A stretch of DNA of 64,000 nucleotides from JAODBJ01 sp963782465 (GTDB taxonomy: Bacteria > Actinomycetota > Acidimicrobiia > IMCC26256 > PALSA-610): NCBI GenBank assembly GCA_963782465.1, contig CAWAJR010000003.1, positions 248,001 through 312,000 on the forward strand, in the 5' to 3' direction. Both the position numbers and the translations under genes were made by a program. This document shows positions 8,822 through 17,025 of this stretch, in pieces. Below the pieces are notes generated by a model, which did not search any database, was not told the origin of the DNA, and saw only the letters and a list, made by a program, of their open reading frames with translations. Positions within the stretch are counted from its first letter, which is position 1, and each line of letters starts with the position of its first letter.

Positions 8822-10381
8822 GTGCTCATCGTGCAGCTGGCGAAGGGTTGGCGAGCGCTGTCCGACGACGCCATCATTTCGTTTCGTTCGTACGACGTGC
8901 TCACGCGGCATTCGCCACTCGTCGGCCAGTTCACCCAGGCCTCGCATATCTCGTCGCGAGCGACGTACGACCCGGGTCCGTTGTTGTACTGGGGTTTGGC
9001 GATCCCGACGCGTCTCGATCACCAGCACGGCGCGTTGATCGGCGCGGCGCTCCTGAGCGTCGTGTTTGTCGGGCTCGCCATCGAGGCCGCCTACGCAGTG
9101 GCCGGTTCGGTGGCGAGCGCGGTGGTGAGCGTTGCGGTACTGGCGATGCTCCTCGACCACTCGCGATTCGTAATCGACCCGATCTGGAACCCGCATCTCG
9201 GCCAGCTCGCGTTCATCGCGTCGATCCTGCTCGCGTGGGCAACGGCGTGCCGCTCGTGGCGGTGGTTGCCGGCCCTCGTCGTCACGGCATCGTTCGCGGC
9301 CCAAGCCCACTTGCTGTTCACCGCCGGCGCGTTGGCCGGCGCGATCGCGGCGCCGCTCATTGCGCTCGCGCGCGAGCGCAAGCGGCCGCCATGGAGGCCG
9401 GTGATCCTGGCCGCCATCGCCGGGATCGTCTGCTGGCTTCCTCCGGTGATCCAACAACTCACGACAGACCCGGGGAACTTCACGCTGCTGCACCACACGC
9501 GGGGCAGCGGGCGCGTCGAAGGTATGCGCTTCGGCCTGACAATGCTCACGTCCGCGATCGGGCCGCGCCCTTCGTGGACGGTGAGCATCCACGGCCAGAG
9601 CCTCTTCCGGACGCTCGCGGTGATCAAGCACGGTCACCCGCCGATCGTCGCCGCCGTCGTCATCGTGCTCCTCGCCGTCATCGCCGCGGTTGCGTTCCGG
9701 GTGGGCGAGCATCGACTGGCAGCACTCGCTTCGATCGCGGCCCTGGTGTCGGTGGCGGTGGTCGTGACGTACGCGGCGCTCCCCGGCGACCAAGTTGTGC
9801 TGTTGACCTACCTCTACGTCGGGGCGTGGCCGGTTGGCATGCTCGACGTCGCGACCATCGGCTGGGCCGCAGTCGTACTCGTACGGTGGCAGGTTGCCAA
9901 GCAACCGCACGCCGCGATGTCCCGTACCGCCGGGCCGTGGGTCGAACGTCACCGGCTTGCCGTCGCGGTCGTCGTCGCGTGTGCAATGACTGTCCCGGTG
10001 ACCGCGACGCTCGTGCACGACGCGACCGGCAGCAACGGGACCACTGGCGGATGGGCCGGCGTCGCCGCGCTGCATTCCGCCACGGGCACCATCGAGCGCT
10101 CGGTGCCGCGCGGCGCGGTGTATCTCGTGAGCGGCGAGGCACCTACCTACTCCGACTACGCCGTCATCTTCGGCTTGGTGTGGAAGTTGCGCGCCGACGG
10201 CTGGGAACCGTTGGTTGACGCGCCTGCGGCTTTGAACGTGAGTTCCGCGGTGAACGGGGAAACGCACCGCGCCCGCTACGAAGCGGCCATCGTCTTCAAC
10301 CCCGGGCATCCGGTCGTCGTCCGCGTCGCGCCGGTCGATCATCTCGTGCCCGGCACCACACTGTTCCCTCATTCGCAATGA
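8822..10381 (+). CDS. polytopic membrane protein, GT-C glycosyltransferase-like, function unknown
   Basis: The 519-residue product has roughly ten hydrophobic helices, for example around LIGAALLSVVFVGLAI and AAVVIVLLAVIAAVAF, with an early loop containing DDAIISFRSYDVL and a short soluble C-terminus. The layout resembles GT-C membrane glycosyltransferases such as the PMT/dolichol-phosphate-mannose group. I see no diagnostic motif, so this is only a structural guess. The GTG at 8822 lies within the first helix. The frame stays open upstream, and a CTG at 8738 preceded by GGGGGA would add 28 residues with several arginines before the helix. That is the expected positive-inside arrangement, so the true start may be that CTG. 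Confidence 0.7.
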   Translation: MLIVQLAKGWRALSDDAIISFRSYDVLTRHSPLVGQFTQASHISSRATYDPGPLLYWGLAIPTRLDHQHGALIGAALLSVVFVGLAIEAAYAVAGSVASAVVSVAVLAMLLDHSRFVIDPIWNPHLGQLAFIASILLAWATACRSWRWLPALVVTASFAAQAHLLFTAGALAGAIAAPLIALARERKRPPWRPVILAAIAGIVCWLPPVIQQLTTDPGNFTLLHHTRGSGRVEGMRFGLTMLTSAIGPRPSWTVSIHGQSLFRTLAVIKHGHPPIVAAVVIVLLAVIAAVAFRVGEHRLAALASIAALVSVAVVVTYAALPGDQVVLLTYLYVGAWPVGMLDVATIGWAAVVLVRWQVAKQPHAAMSRTAGPWVERHRLAVAVVVACAMTVPVTATLVHDATGSNGTTGGWAGVAALHSATGTIERSVPRGAVYLVSGEAPTYSDYAVIFGLVWKLRADGWEPLVDAPAALNVSSAVNGETHRARYEAAIVFNPGHPVVVRVAPVDHLVPGTTLFPHSQ

Positions 10382-10436
10382 ACGTTCGTGCCCGTGATCG
10401 ACCCGCTGGACCGGCACCGATCTAGCGTTCTGGACC

Positions 10437-10572
10437 ATGCCGGAGCACGAACACGGAACGCCGCCGCGCGGCTCGACCTTCGAAGCCGCGGAATGGACGC
10501 GAGGTACCTCGAGCGCGACGGGTCGATGTGGAGCGGGCAGCGCGGCTGGAAGGTCACGGCGATCGATGTGCC
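10437..10572 (+). pseudogene. remnant of a class I SAM methyltransferase gene
   Basis: An ATG at 10437 opens MPEHEHGTPPRGSTFEAAEW. A one-base slip at about 10496 then leads to DARYLERDGSMWSGQ, joined at once to RGWKVTAIDV. In intact actinobacterial methyltransferases the first two pieces form the N-terminus (E-W-DARY...WSG) and the last lies after the glycine-rich SAM motif (GCGEG...ERGWRVTAVD). Here the region between, including the SAM-binding glycines, is missing and nothing follows. The remnant sits just upstream of the DinB-like gene. This reading is from memory of the family pattern and needs alignment to confirm. Confidence 0.5.
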
Positions 10573-10615
10573 ACCGGCACCATCGCGACGAGCGAGCGTG
10601 AAAGGAACCCGCGCC

Positions 10616-11335
10616 ATGGACGACCACCGGAACGGGCGCTTCTACGAAGCCGACTTCAGCGGAGCGCGATTCCACGGCGTGAACTTCACGAACGTGAAGA
10701 TCAGTGATGCGTGGCTTCTCAACGTCGACATCTCGGGACTCATCGGCAACCTGTCGGTCAACGGGGTCGACGTGACCGCGTTCGTCGAAGCCGAATTGAA
10801 CCGGCGCCATCCGGAACGCCTTCTCCTCGCGCCGTCTGATCCCGAAGGGATGCGCGCAGCGTGGCACGCGGTCGAGCAGTTCACTGCCGCCACCGTGGGC
10901 CGCGCGCGCAAGTTGGCGCCCGGCATGCTCGACGAGCCGGTCGACGAGGAGTGGTCGTTCATCGAGACGCTCCGGCATCTCGTGTTCGCGACCGACCGCT
11001 GGATCAGCGGCCCGGTATTGGGCGACGCGAACCCGTTCCATCGCATCGGCCTCCCGAACCCGCCCCTCGACGAGGTGCCCGCCGGCATGTTCGATCTCGA
11101 TGCCGAGCCGACGTTGGAAGAAGTGTTGGCCGTACGACGGGAGCGTATGAGCCGGGTCGCCGACATCGTCGAGGGCATCGACGGCCGCGAGCTCAACCGG
11201 CAGGTGGCGTCACCCAACGGTGGCGCCACCACGGTCAAGAGCTGCCTGCACGTCGTATTCCGCGAAGAGTGGTGGCACGATCAGTACGCCAACCGCGATC
11301 TGGCCGTCCTCGAACGCCGGCCCGCGGCCGGGTAG
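10616..11335 (+). CDS. DinB-like four-helix protein with short pentapeptide-type N-terminus
   Basis: The 239-residue product starts with FYEADFSGARFHGVNFTNVKISDAWLLNV, a short stretch of pentapeptide-like repeats (A/N-D/F-L/F-x-x). It continues with a DinB/DUF664 metal-binding bundle in which HAVEQFTAATV, FIETLRHLVFATDRWI and CLHVVFREEWWHDQYANRD give the conserved histidines. DinB-fold proteins are thiol-dependent or metal-dependent enzymes of mostly unknown reaction. The ATG at 10616 has GAAAGGA nine bases upstream. Nearby, at 11354 on the other strand, is a second protein with the same general fold class. The fold is fairly sure; activity is unknown. Confidence 0.82.
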   Translation: MDDHRNGRFYEADFSGARFHGVNFTNVKISDAWLLNVDISGLIGNLSVNGVDVTAFVEAELNRRHPERLLLAPSDPEGMRAAWHAVEQFTAATVGRARKLAPGMLDEPVDEEWSFIETLRHLVFATDRWISGPVLGDANPFHRIGLPNPPLDEVPAGMFDLDAEPTLEEVLAVRRERMSRVADIVEGIDGRELNRQVASPNGGATTVKSCLHVVFREEWWHDQYANRDLAVLERRPAAG

Positions 11336-11353
11336 CGGTCCACCGCGCAAGGT

Positions 11354-12262
11354 TCAACCCTTCACGTACGACTGCTTCTCGGCGACCTTTCCCTCGCGCA
11401 CCGTGAAGAGGTCGACGCCGCGCACATGCCCGGCGCCGTTCTCCTGCCAGTCGTAGCGCCACTGGAGCACGACCCGGTTGCCGGCGACAACGCCGTGCTC
11501 GGTCACGAACGACGCCGACGGTGACGACGAGAAGAACGCCCCGAACGCGGCGAGCACCGCGGCGCGCCCGGCATGTTCCTGGCCGTCGGGGGGCGCCGTA
11601 TCGACGAACCGGCAGTCGTCGGTGATCGCCGCGCCGATCGCGTCGAGGTCGTGAGCGCCGAACGCCTCGTTGAAGCGCACAACGGCCGCGAGCGGGTCGA
11701 GCGGCGACGGGTTCCGCCCGAACCGGGCGAGGAGCACGTCTTGGGGCGAGCCGTCGTCGACGGCGATCGGCGCGCCGATCACGCCCGCCGCACGGTACGC
11801 GTCCTCGGTGCCGTCGAACCATTGCGCGCACGCGTCGACGGCGCCGCGCGGGAGCGGTTCGGGCTGGCCCGTCGCCCGGGCGAGGTCCCACGCGTGGACG
11901 AGGGCGTCCGCGGTGAGTTGCCAGAGGTACTCGCCCGCCGGCACGTCGCCGAACGACAGATGCACCGTCGCATCCGGCGCGGCCCTCGCCGCCGCATCGC
12001 ACGCCAGCTTCGCCGACGCGTGCCACGCGCCGACGGCGTCGTCGCCGAGAAGATCGCCGTCGAGCGCCGAGCCGACCTCGGTAACGGTCGCGCCGTCGAG
12101 GAGCAGCGGGGCCCAACGGTTCTCGCCGACGACATGGTTGACGAGCGCGCGCACGTCCCATTCGTGGCACGGCGTCGGTTGGTGCCATTCACCCTGGGCC
12201 ACACCGTCGACCAGCGCGGAGAATGCGTCGAGTGCCTCGCGGTGCAGCTCACGAACGTCCAT
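11354..12262 (-). CDS. TIGR03086/maleylpyruvate isomerase-like protein fused to a SnoaL-like domain
   Basis: The 302-residue product has two domains. Residues 1-190 are a mycothiol-dependent-enzyme-like four-helix domain: W-x-PTPCHEWDVRALVNHVVGENRWA carries the metal-binding histidine, followed by EYLWQLTADALVHAWDLARATG with the second. Residues 195-302 are a SnoaL-like NTF2-fold domain: VVRFNEAFGAHDLDAIGAAITDDCRFVDTAPP, ending VRGVDLFTVREGKVAEKQSYVKG. The combination suggests a small-molecule isomerase or a detoxification enzyme. The ATG at 12262 (MDVRELHREA) has AGGA nine to twelve bases upstream; a longer arginine-rich extension in the same frame is not convincing. It is convergent with the DinB gene, only 18 bases away. 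Confidence 0.8.
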   Translation of the reverse strand: MDVRELHREALDAFSALVDGVAQGEWHQPTPCHEWDVRALVNHVVGENRWAPLLLDGATVTEVGSALDGDLLGDDAVGAWHASAKLACDAAARAAPDATVHLSFGDVPAGEYLWQLTADALVHAWDLARATGQPEPLPRGAVDACAQWFDGTEDAYRAAGVIGAPIAVDDGSPQDVLLARFGRNPSPLDPLAAVVRFNEAFGAHDLDAIGAAITDDCRFVDTAPPDGQEHAGRAAVLAAFGAFFSSSPSASFVTEHGVVAGNRVVLQWRYDWQENGAGHVRGVDLFTVREGKVAEKQSYVKG

Positions 12263-12471
12263 AAACGGCGTCCTGTCTCCCGTCGCCGGCGCGACCCGCG
12301 CCGGAGCGTACAACCCGAGCCGGCTGCGCGTCGCGGCGAGCAGCGCGGCATTGCCGGCACCGCGAACCGCGCTGGGCGCGCCGCGCGGCCCTTCGCCTGC
12401 CCGTCGTCGCTGCAAGGGCACCGCAAGCCGGCGTTCAGGTCGTCGCAGCCGGCCCGGCGCATGCTCGCACC

Positions 12472-12657
12472 ATGTTCACTCATCCCGTCATCACCGAATG
12501 CCTCGCCCGGGAGCGCCGCCGCCGCTTCATGGCCGAAGCCGACGAACTCCGGCTGCAGCGGACTGCGAAACGGCGGCGAGCACGGCCCGAACCCCTTCCG
12601 GAGCTGCACGTGACCTCGCGTCTACGGCGCGAACGCCGGCGGTTCAGACTGACGTGA
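12472..12657 (+). CDS. small very basic hypothetical protein (61 aa)
   Basis: MFTHPVITECLARERRRRF, then MAEADELRLQRTAKRRR, is an amphipathic, arginine-rich helix pattern. I recall similar tiny actinobacterial proteins of the form MF-HP-L...ER-x-x-x-LAEAE-x-RL, which have no known function. It begins at an ATG but has no strong ribosome site. The gene sits alone between two minus-strand genes and is followed within seven bases by a perfect hairpin, which supports a real transcript. Function is not known. Confidence 0.55.
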   Translation: MFTHPVITECLARERRRRFMAEADELRLQRTAKRRRARPEPLPELHVTSRLRRERRRFRLT

Positions 12658-12663
12658 TCGCCC

Positions 12664-12693
12664 GAGCGCACGGCGATACATCGCCGTGCGCTC
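12664..12693. terminator. perfect hairpin between convergent genes, probable bidirectional terminator
   Basis: GAGCGCACGGCGAT (12664-12677) pairs perfectly with ATCGCCGTGCGCTC (12680-12693) across a two-base spacer. It lies seven bases after the small ORF and 11 bases after the end of the AfsR-like gene on the other strand. The 13-base unit GTGCGCTCAGTTC then occurs twice in tandem (12686-12711), overlapping that gene's stop codon. There is no U-run, as is usual in high-GC actinobacteria. Confidence 0.7.
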
Positions 12694-12704
12694 AGTTCGT
12701 GCGC

Positions 12705-14213
12705 TCAGTTCGTCGACGGCGCGCGGACGCTGTGACGAACGAAGTCGATGATCTCACCGTCGCTGAGGCTCGCCCCTCGACGTACCGCGGCGGCGAAGGC
12801 CGCACTGCCGAGCTGCTCGCGCAGGTGGTCGGTGAGCATTTTGATGTGCTGCTCATCGCTCGTCTGGAACGGCAGCGCGTACGCGGCACCGGCCGCGGTG
12901 AGCGCGCCGTGGAGCGTGGCGGCCTCGAGGTTGGCCTGCAGCGTGACGAGAATGCCGAAGAGGTGCCGCAGCGAGAGCCACTGGTTCGCCAGGTCGCCGC
13001 CGCGCGACCAGAGGTCGATCACATCGCCGTAGCGGGCGAGCGCCTCCCGGGGGCGGCCTTGCCGTGCTTCGAGCGACAGCACCTCGGTGAGTGCGAACGC
13101 CTGCATCCAGCGATTGCCGGCGGCGTTCGCGACGTCGGTGGCACGCCGGAGATGCGCGGCGGCCTCCGCCGGGTTCGTCGACTCGAGGGCCAAGCCGAGC
13201 GCGTAGAGCGCCTGGGCCTGCGCGGTCGGGGATCCCGACGTGGTCGCGGCCACGCGTGCCTCGCCCGCCAGCTGGGCACCCTTGACGTTGTCGCCGGTGC
13301 TCGTGAACGCGACCGATCGCATGTAGAGCGCGTGCGCGAGCCGGGCGGCCGATCCGGTGCGGGCCGACGTGACCATGCGGTCCATCCATTCGGCGCCTTG
13401 TCGCGCGTCGTTGCGGAAGAACCAGGCGTTGCCGAGCGTGCGTTCGGCCAGGCCGGAACAGTCGGCGCCGAGCCGCTCGGCGGCCGCGATGGCCCGTTCG
13501 GCGAGCTCGATCGCCCCGTCGACATCGCCCCGTGCGTACCGGTCGTACGACGAGACGGCGAGCACGACGGGGAAACGCTCGTTCCGCTCGGCCCCCGAGA
13601 GGGCGACGGCCCCGTCGGCCCACGACATCGCCTCGGCGCGCATGCAACGAAACGCGTACTCGCGGAGCCCGGCGACGAGCCGCAGCGCGACGTCGAGATC
13701 CGCGTTCTCGATCGACCAGAGGTAGGCGGCGCGCAGGTTGTCGAAGTCGCGTTCGAGGATCACGACCGCTTCCGGCTCCTCCGGCCCGGACAGCATCTGC
13801 GCGCAGTGTTCGACAACCTCCAGGTACCAGGCGCCGTGTCGCGCCCGAAGCACCTGACGTTCGCCCTCAGGGAGGTGCTGGCTCCCGTACTCCCGAAGCG
13901 TCTCGAGGAGCCGGTACCGCGGCACGTTCTCGTCGAGGAGTTGCACCATCGATTTGTCGACGAGATTTGCGAGCAGCGTCGCCACCTTCGACGCTCCGAG
14001 GTGCTCGTCGGCGCAGACCGCCTCGACCGCGTCGAGCCCGAACCCGCCGGCGAAGACGCACAGACGCGCGAACAGTCGCTGCTCGTCGGCATCGAGCAGG
14101 TCGTACGACCAAACGACGAGGTCGTGCACGGTGCGATGCCGCGCCGTCATCGAGGTCTGCGCTCCGGAGAGCAGGTCGAAGCTCTTGACGAGCCGTTCGG
14201 CGAGCGCGCTCGG
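12705..14213 (-). CDS. AfsR-like regulator, C-terminal part (TPR-like), after a frameshift
   Basis: This frame carries GPSALAERLVKSFDLLSG, then a winged-helix-like segment VHDLVVWSYDLLDADEQRLFARLCVFAGGF, and then a helical repeat region of about 400 residues (ALYALGLALESTNPAEAAAHLRRA and similar). It is the natural continuation of the AfsR/STAND regulator encoded at 14214-15661. The two are separated by a net loss of one base at the GGG at 14214-14216. Upstream of that point the frame is arginine-rich and not conserved, so it cannot be a separate gene. Together the two parts would give a protein of about 985 residues, the usual size. The stop overlaps a 13-base direct repeat. Confidence 0.8.
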   Translation of the reverse strand, partial: PSALAERLVKSFDLLSGAQTSMTARHRTVHDLVVWSYDLLDADEQRLFARLCVFAGGFGLDAVEAVCADEHLGASKVATLLANLVDKSMVQLLDENVPRYRLLETLREYGSQHLPEGERQVLRARHGAWYLEVVEHCAQMLSGPEEPEAVVILERDFDNLRAAYLWSIENADLDVALRLVAGLREYAFRCMRAEAMSWADGAVALSGAERNERFPVVLAVSSYDRYARGDVDGAIELAERAIAAAERLGADCSGLAERTLGNAWFFRNDARQGAEWMDRMVTSARTGSAARLAHALYMRSVAFTSTGDNVKGAQLAGEARVAATTSGSPTAQAQALYALGLALESTNPAEAAAHLRRATDVANAAGNRWMQAFALTEVLSLEARQGRPREALARYGDVIDLWSRGGDLANQWLSLRHLFGILVTLQANLEAATLHGALTAAGAAYALPFQTSDEQHIKMLTDHLREQLGSAAFAAAVRRGASLSDGEIIDFVRHSVRAPSTN

Positions 14214-15661
14214 CCCATCACCCGCAAGCGCGCCGCGGCGAGCTCGAGCGCGAGTGGCAGCCCGTCGACCCGCCGGACGATCTCGACCACATCGGCGACG
14301 TTCTCCGGTGCGAGGGCGAATCCCGGACGCGCCTTCTCGCCCCGCTGCACGAACAGCCGGACCGCCGCGTTCGCGCACGCGGTTTCTTCGTCACAACCCT
14401 CGGGTGGCGTTCCGAGCGGCCCGACCCGCCACACCAGCTCACCGGTGAGCCCGAGCACCTCGCGGCTGCTCGCGACGATCGTCACCTGCGGGCACCATCT
14501 GAGTATCTGCTCCGCAAGGTTGGCCACCGAGTCGCGAAGGTGCTCGCAGTTGTCGAGCACGAGCATGGTCCGGCGAGCCCGCAAGTACTCGAGCAGGGCC
14601 TCGTCGACCGACAGGTGCTGGCGCTGCCGCACATCGACCGCCGTCGCGATCGCGGCGCTCGTCGACGTTGGATCGTGGACGGAAGCGAGTTCGACGACGA
14701 ACACCTCTCCGTCGAACTCGTCCCAGAGCTCGGTCGCGACGCGCAGCGCGAGACGCGTCTTCCCGACGCCGCCCGGGCCGGTGAGCGTCACCAGCCGGCT
14801 GCCGCGCACGTGCCGAATGAGCTCGCCGAGCTCGTCGTCGCGGCCGACGAGTTCGGTGGTCTCGACCGGGACCCGCCGGGCAGTGAGGCGCCCGGCGATT
14901 TCGACGGTATGCAACAACGTGGGGTCATCGGTGAGAACGCGCGCCTCGAGGTCGCGGAACGCGGGCGAGGTTTCGAGCCCAAGCTCTTCCCCGAGCAGCG
15001 TGCGGTACGCCGCGGCGCGCCGAAGGGCTTCGGCCGAACGGCCGCTGCGATACAAGGCGATGATCAACTGGCTCCACAAGCGTTCCCGGAGTGGTCGTTC
15101 GGCTACGAGCGATTCGAGGGCACCGACGAGCGTTGCGTGCGCGCCGGTCGCGAGCCGCGCGTCGAAAAGGTTCTCCTGCGCGTTCGCTCGCAGTTCGTCG
15201 AGACGGACCGCCTCGCGCGCCGCCCAATCGGAGTCGGCGAACTCCTCGAAGGCCGATCCACGCCAGCTGCCCAGCGCCTCCTCCAGGAGCTTGATCGTCG
15301 CCTCGGGATTCGGCGCCCGCTCGGCCTGGGCGCACAATGCTTCGAAGCGGCCGGCGTCGACCATCTCGTCGGGCAACTCCAGGACGTAGCCGGGCGGCCG
15401 GGCCGCGATCTCCGCCTCGGGGCGCAGGACCCGGCGCAGCCGCGATACATGGCTCTGCAGGACGCCGGCCGGATCGGCCGGCTGTTCGTTGCCCCACAGC
15501 TCCTCGCACAACCGTTCGGTCGACACCACCGACCCGCGGTAGATCGCCAACAGGGCCAGCACCATCCGCGGCTTCGGACCGCCGATCGGCACCGCCTCCC
15601 GGCCGCGGACGACCTCGATCCCGCCCAGCACGCGTAGGTCGAAGTCGCGCTCCACCTCCAC
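14214..15661 (-). CDS. AfsR/SARP-like regulator, N-terminal part: winged helix, BTAD and NB-ARC
   Basis: Residues 1-95 form an OmpR/SARP winged helix (LRVLGGIEVVRGREAVPIGG, ending PGYVLEL). Residues about 100-245 form the bacterial transcriptional activation domain. An NB-ARC ATPase follows, with Walker A GPGGVGKT at 295-302, LVLDNCEHL as Walker B and GLPLALELAAARL as the GLPL motif. SARP-type proteins bind direct heptamer repeats and activate pathway genes. The frame breaks at about 14214, right after the GLPL motif; the reading continues in the frame described for 12705-14213. The gene is divergent from the methyltransferase operon at 15801, with 139 bases between, which makes that operon its likely target. 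Confidence 0.85.
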
Positions 15662-15800
15662 AGTCTCGCGAGTGCGCTTGCAAAACGCTTGCGGAACGTC
15701 GAATGCGGCCGGGGGAACCCTGCCCGCGTTCCTCCGACGGGTCGCAAGGCGCCGGCCTCACCATCGCCGTGCACTGGCCAACGACCCGGAGGAAGCCCTC

Positions 15801-16889
15801 ATGACCACGACCGCCACGACCACCGCCAACCCGACCCCGATCGACTTCACCCGCGTCGAGCACTTCATGCACCAGCTCGTCGGGGATCTCGGCGCCGCCC
15901 TCTCCGCGGTGCTCATCCACGTCGGCGACCGCCTCGGCCTCTACCGGGCCATGGGCGACGGCTTGCCGGTCAGTTCCACCGAGCTCGCGCAGCGCACCGG
16001 CCTCGCGGAACGCTACGTGCGCGAATGGCTCCACAATCAGGCGGCCGCCGGTTGGGTGACCTACGACGCGACCAACGCGACGTTCACGTTGCCGGCCGAG
16101 CACGCGCTCCTCGTTGCCGATGAGTCCCAGCCCACGTTCCTGCTCGGAGGCTTCGATTTCGTCGCGAGCATGTGGGCCGACGAGCCGACCATCACGAACG
16201 CGTTCCGGACCGGCGACGGCATCGGATGGCACGAGCACGATCACCGGCTGTTCACGGGAACCGAACGGTTCTTCCGACCGGGGTACCAGGGGAACCTCGT
16301 CGCGTCGTGGCTCCCCGAACTCGACGGCGTGACCGATGCCTTGGAGCGCGGGGCTCGCGTGGCCGACGTCGGCTGCGGTTACGGCGCCGCGACGATCCTG
16401 CTCGGCGAGTCGTACCCGAAGTCGACCATCAAGGGTTTCGACTACCACACCGGCTCGATCGAAGCGGCCCGCACACGGGCGCGTGACGCACGCGTCGACG
16501 ATCGGGTGACCTTCGAAGTCGCCGGCGCGAAAGACTTCACCGGCAGCTACGACCTGATCTGCCTGTTCGACTGCCTGCACGACATGGGCGACCCGGTCGG
16601 CGCGGCGCGCCACATCCGCGAGCAGCTCGCGCCGGGCGGGACACTCCTGCTCGTCGAGCCGGCGGCCGCCGATCGCCCGCAGGACAACCACAACCCGCTC
16701 GGTCGCCTCTTCTACGCCGCGTCGACCATGATCTGCACCCCTGCGTCGCTGGCGCAGGAGGTCGGCCTCGGGCTCGGCAACCAGGTCGGGTTCGCGCGGC
16801 TCTCGGAGATCCTCACCGAGGCGGGGTTCGCGCACGTGCGGCTGGCGACGACGACGCCGGTCAACCTCGTCATCGAAGTGCGCTCCTGA
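15801..16889 (+). CDS. SAM-dependent methyltransferase with winged-helix N-terminus (O-methyltransferase-like)
   Basis: The 362-residue product starts with a dimerisation/winged-helix domain (LIHVGDRLGLYRAMGDG, LAQRTGLAERYVREWLHNQA). It continues with a Rossmann methyltransferase core: VADVGCGYGAATILL, IKGFDYHTGSIEAA, YDLICLFDCLHDM and LAPGGTLLLVEP. This resembles actinobacterial enzymes annotated as transcriptional regulator/methyltransferase fusions of the Rv2258c type. The start is the ATG at 15801 preceded by GGAGGA at the ideal distance. It is first in a group with the MFS transporter (17026) and PIG-L protein (18282) and is divergent from the AfsR-like regulator. Substrate unknown. Confidence 0.87.
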   Translation: MTTTATTTANPTPIDFTRVEHFMHQLVGDLGAALSAVLIHVGDRLGLYRAMGDGLPVSSTELAQRTGLAERYVREWLHNQAAAGWVTYDATNATFTLPAEHALLVADESQPTFLLGGFDFVASMWADEPTITNAFRTGDGIGWHEHDHRLFTGTERFFRPGYQGNLVASWLPELDGVTDALERGARVADVGCGYGAATILLGESYPKSTIKGFDYHTGSIEAARTRARDARVDDRVTFEVAGAKDFTGSYDLICLFDCLHDMGDPVGAARHIREQLAPGGTLLLVEPAAADRPQDNHNPLGRLFYAASTMICTPASLAQEVGLGLGNQVGFARLSEILTEAGFAHVRLATTTPVNLVIEVRS

Positions 16890-17025
16890 CGCGTACTTCC
16901 GGGGGAGCCCGGGCGCACGCGTCGCACCCGACCTGCGTTCGAGCTCCCCCGATCGGCAAACGGCACCCACCGGTCCCGACCGAGCGGCAGACGGGCTCTG
17001 CCCCGCCCCAGAAAGCGTCCCTCTC

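Noticed and set aside
8027..11041. 1004-residue open frame on the minus strand
   Set aside because: Only its last 160 residues (PPOX-fold) are real; the rest is antisense to the membrane protein and DinB genes.
14200..14230. Programmed frameshifting in the AfsR-like gene
   Set aside because: No slippery heptamer or downstream pseudoknot is evident, and similar breaks occur in many unrelated genes in the window, so an indel is more likely.
11670..15389. 1239-residue open frame on the plus strand
   Set aside because: Antisense shadow of the TIGR03086-SnoaL and AfsR-like genes; Ser/Arg-rich with no domain.
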